A stretch of 64,000 bases of DNA, taken from assembly GCA_012842085.1 (NCBI GenBank), contig DUTM01000011.1, positions 1 to 64,000 of the forward strand. The letters are read 5' to 3'. The stretch is from Mycobacteriales bacterium (lineage in GTDB: Bacteria; Actinomycetota; Actinomycetes; Mycobacteriales; Mycobacteriaceae). Within the stretch, counting starts at the first letter, position 1. Each line of letters begins with the position of its first letter. The position numbers and the translations under genes are program-made. This document shows positions 63,355 to 64,000 of this stretch, piece after piece. Below the pieces are notes generated by a model, which saw only the letters and a program-made list of their open reading frames with translations, had not been told where the DNA came from and did not search any database.

Positions 63355-64000
63355 ATGCCTTCTCGCACCTTTGAGTTTCCTATTGATAAGGAACATGCGA
63401 ATCGGTACAACGAACTGGTGGGTGATCGACGTCGATCTCAGGTCTCAGCACTTATTTTGACCCTGCTTTTGGGTGTCGGAACTTATTTCGCTTATATCCG
63501 GGGTGCTAATACTACTCTGGTAATTATTTTGTGTGTGTTGACGGCGATTGCTGGCGTAATGATTGTGGCGATCCCGCTTAGTGTTGGCTCTATTGAGAAG
63601 TCTTTCCACTCAAGCAATTTGGCGCCTGCGATGGTTGCTGATTCGCGGGAGAATGGGCTTACTTTGTTGGCTCTGGTGAATATTGCGAAGGATGACGATG
63701 CGGATCCGGTGTGGGCTTTGTCTGCGCGGGATGTGCGGGGTGTGCCGGGTATTCGCCGTAATGTGCGGGAGAAGGTTCCTTGCGTGGCGGTGACGGGCTC
63801 TAGGAAGCTGTTTGGCCGCAAGCATAAAGTGTGGGATTTGGCGACCCCTATGCCGATTGCGTGGGGTACTCCAGATCGTTCTGTTGTTAAGGAGGCACGG
63901 AACAGGATTCCGGGCAGTGAGTGGCATATGTTGGAGCAGTTGCTGCCGCGTCTTGATGATGTGCGTAATACTCCGAATGATCTTTTGGTCGTGGAGGATT
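63355..64000 (+). CDS. DUF3239-type membrane protein (truncated at the window end)
   Basis: An open frame from the ATG at 63355, 12 nt after GAGAGG, running past the window end. The first 215 residues show MPSRTFEFPIDKEHANRYNE, then two hydrophobic segments (SALILTLLLGVGTYFAYI and TLVIILCVLTAIAGVMIVAI), then a cytosolic part with ENGLTLLALVNIAKDDDADP and PCVAVTGSRK. This looks like the DUF3239 family of corynebacteria. The function is unknown. The stop codon is not in the window. Confidence 0.6.
   Translation, partial: MPSRTFEFPIDKEHANRYNELVGDRRRSQVSALILTLLLGVGTYFAYIRGANTTLVIILCVLTAIAGVMIVAIPLSVGSIEKSFHSSNLAPAMVADSRENGLTLLALVNIAKDDDADPVWALSARDVRGVPGIRRNVREKVPCVAVTGSRKLFGRKHKVWDLATPMPIAWGTPDRSVVKEARNRIPGSEWHMLEQLLPRLDDVRNTPNDLLVVED

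Overview
The window looks like a chromosome segment from a member of the Mycobacteriales (Corynebacteriales) with a compact genome. The evidence is the gene content and order: MprA/MprB, HtrA-type PepD, Glp/GlpR, SepH, PerM, RpfA, CtpE, an EchA6-like protein, MspA-type porins, Hip1-like S33 hydrolases and bacterial XPB. From memory, most of the right half follows the order of the M. tuberculosis Rv0861-Rv0908 interval and most of the left half follows Rv0946-Rv1008, with rearrangements. A small corynebacterial relative such as Lawsonella would fit, but the species cannot be fixed from sequence reading alone. No insertion sequence, prophage, integrase or CRISPR array was seen.

Layout. 1-5.3 kb: a TatD-like remnant, metG, rsmI, protein O-mannosyltransferase, DoxX and tRNA-Ala. 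5.4-12 kb: the divisome pair glpR and glp with rimJ and galU, then 5-formyl-THF cyclo-ligase, a Ruc-like zinc-ribbon protein and a SAF protein. 12-16 kb: the envelope-stress set mprA-mprB-htrA-mog plus a small coupled ORF. 16-18 kb: ribosomal proteins that lack zinc-binding cysteines. 18-29 kb: an AEC transporter, purN-purH, perM, sucC-sucD, an M23 peptidase and uvrD1. 29-34 kb: chorismate mutase, pgi and cysQ-thyA-folA. 34-37 kb: three consecutive MspA-like porin genes, the most unusual part of the window. 37-50 kb: a SUFU-like gene, tRNA-Arg, ctpE, thrE, an EchA6-like gene, an aldo/keto reductase, a membrane-anchored alpha-amylase, two tandem S33 hydrolases and gltA. 50-64 kb: an aldose epimerase, serC, sepH, a coupled DUF6928 gene, a frameshifted SpoU methyltransferase, DUF2530, DUF3027, cspB, rpfA, an XPB-partner protein, xpb and a truncated DUF3239 gene.

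Common themes. Much of the content serves the mycolic-acid-type envelope and its growth: septation and polar growth (Glp, GlpR, SepH, PerM), wall remodelling (RpfA, M23), envelope stress (MprAB-HtrA), O-mannosylation and outer-membrane permeability (porins). Many genes appear to have leaderless transcripts, with a TANNNT-type -10 box 6-7 nt before ATG or GTG. Three long AT-rich intergenic regions, upstream of the M23 gene, the porins and rpfA, share short sequence blocks, including an identical 17-mer upstream of the first two, which suggests co-regulation. Two genes (perM tail, SpoU methyltransferase) carry one-base frameshifts in short G runs. These could be real lesions or sequencing errors.
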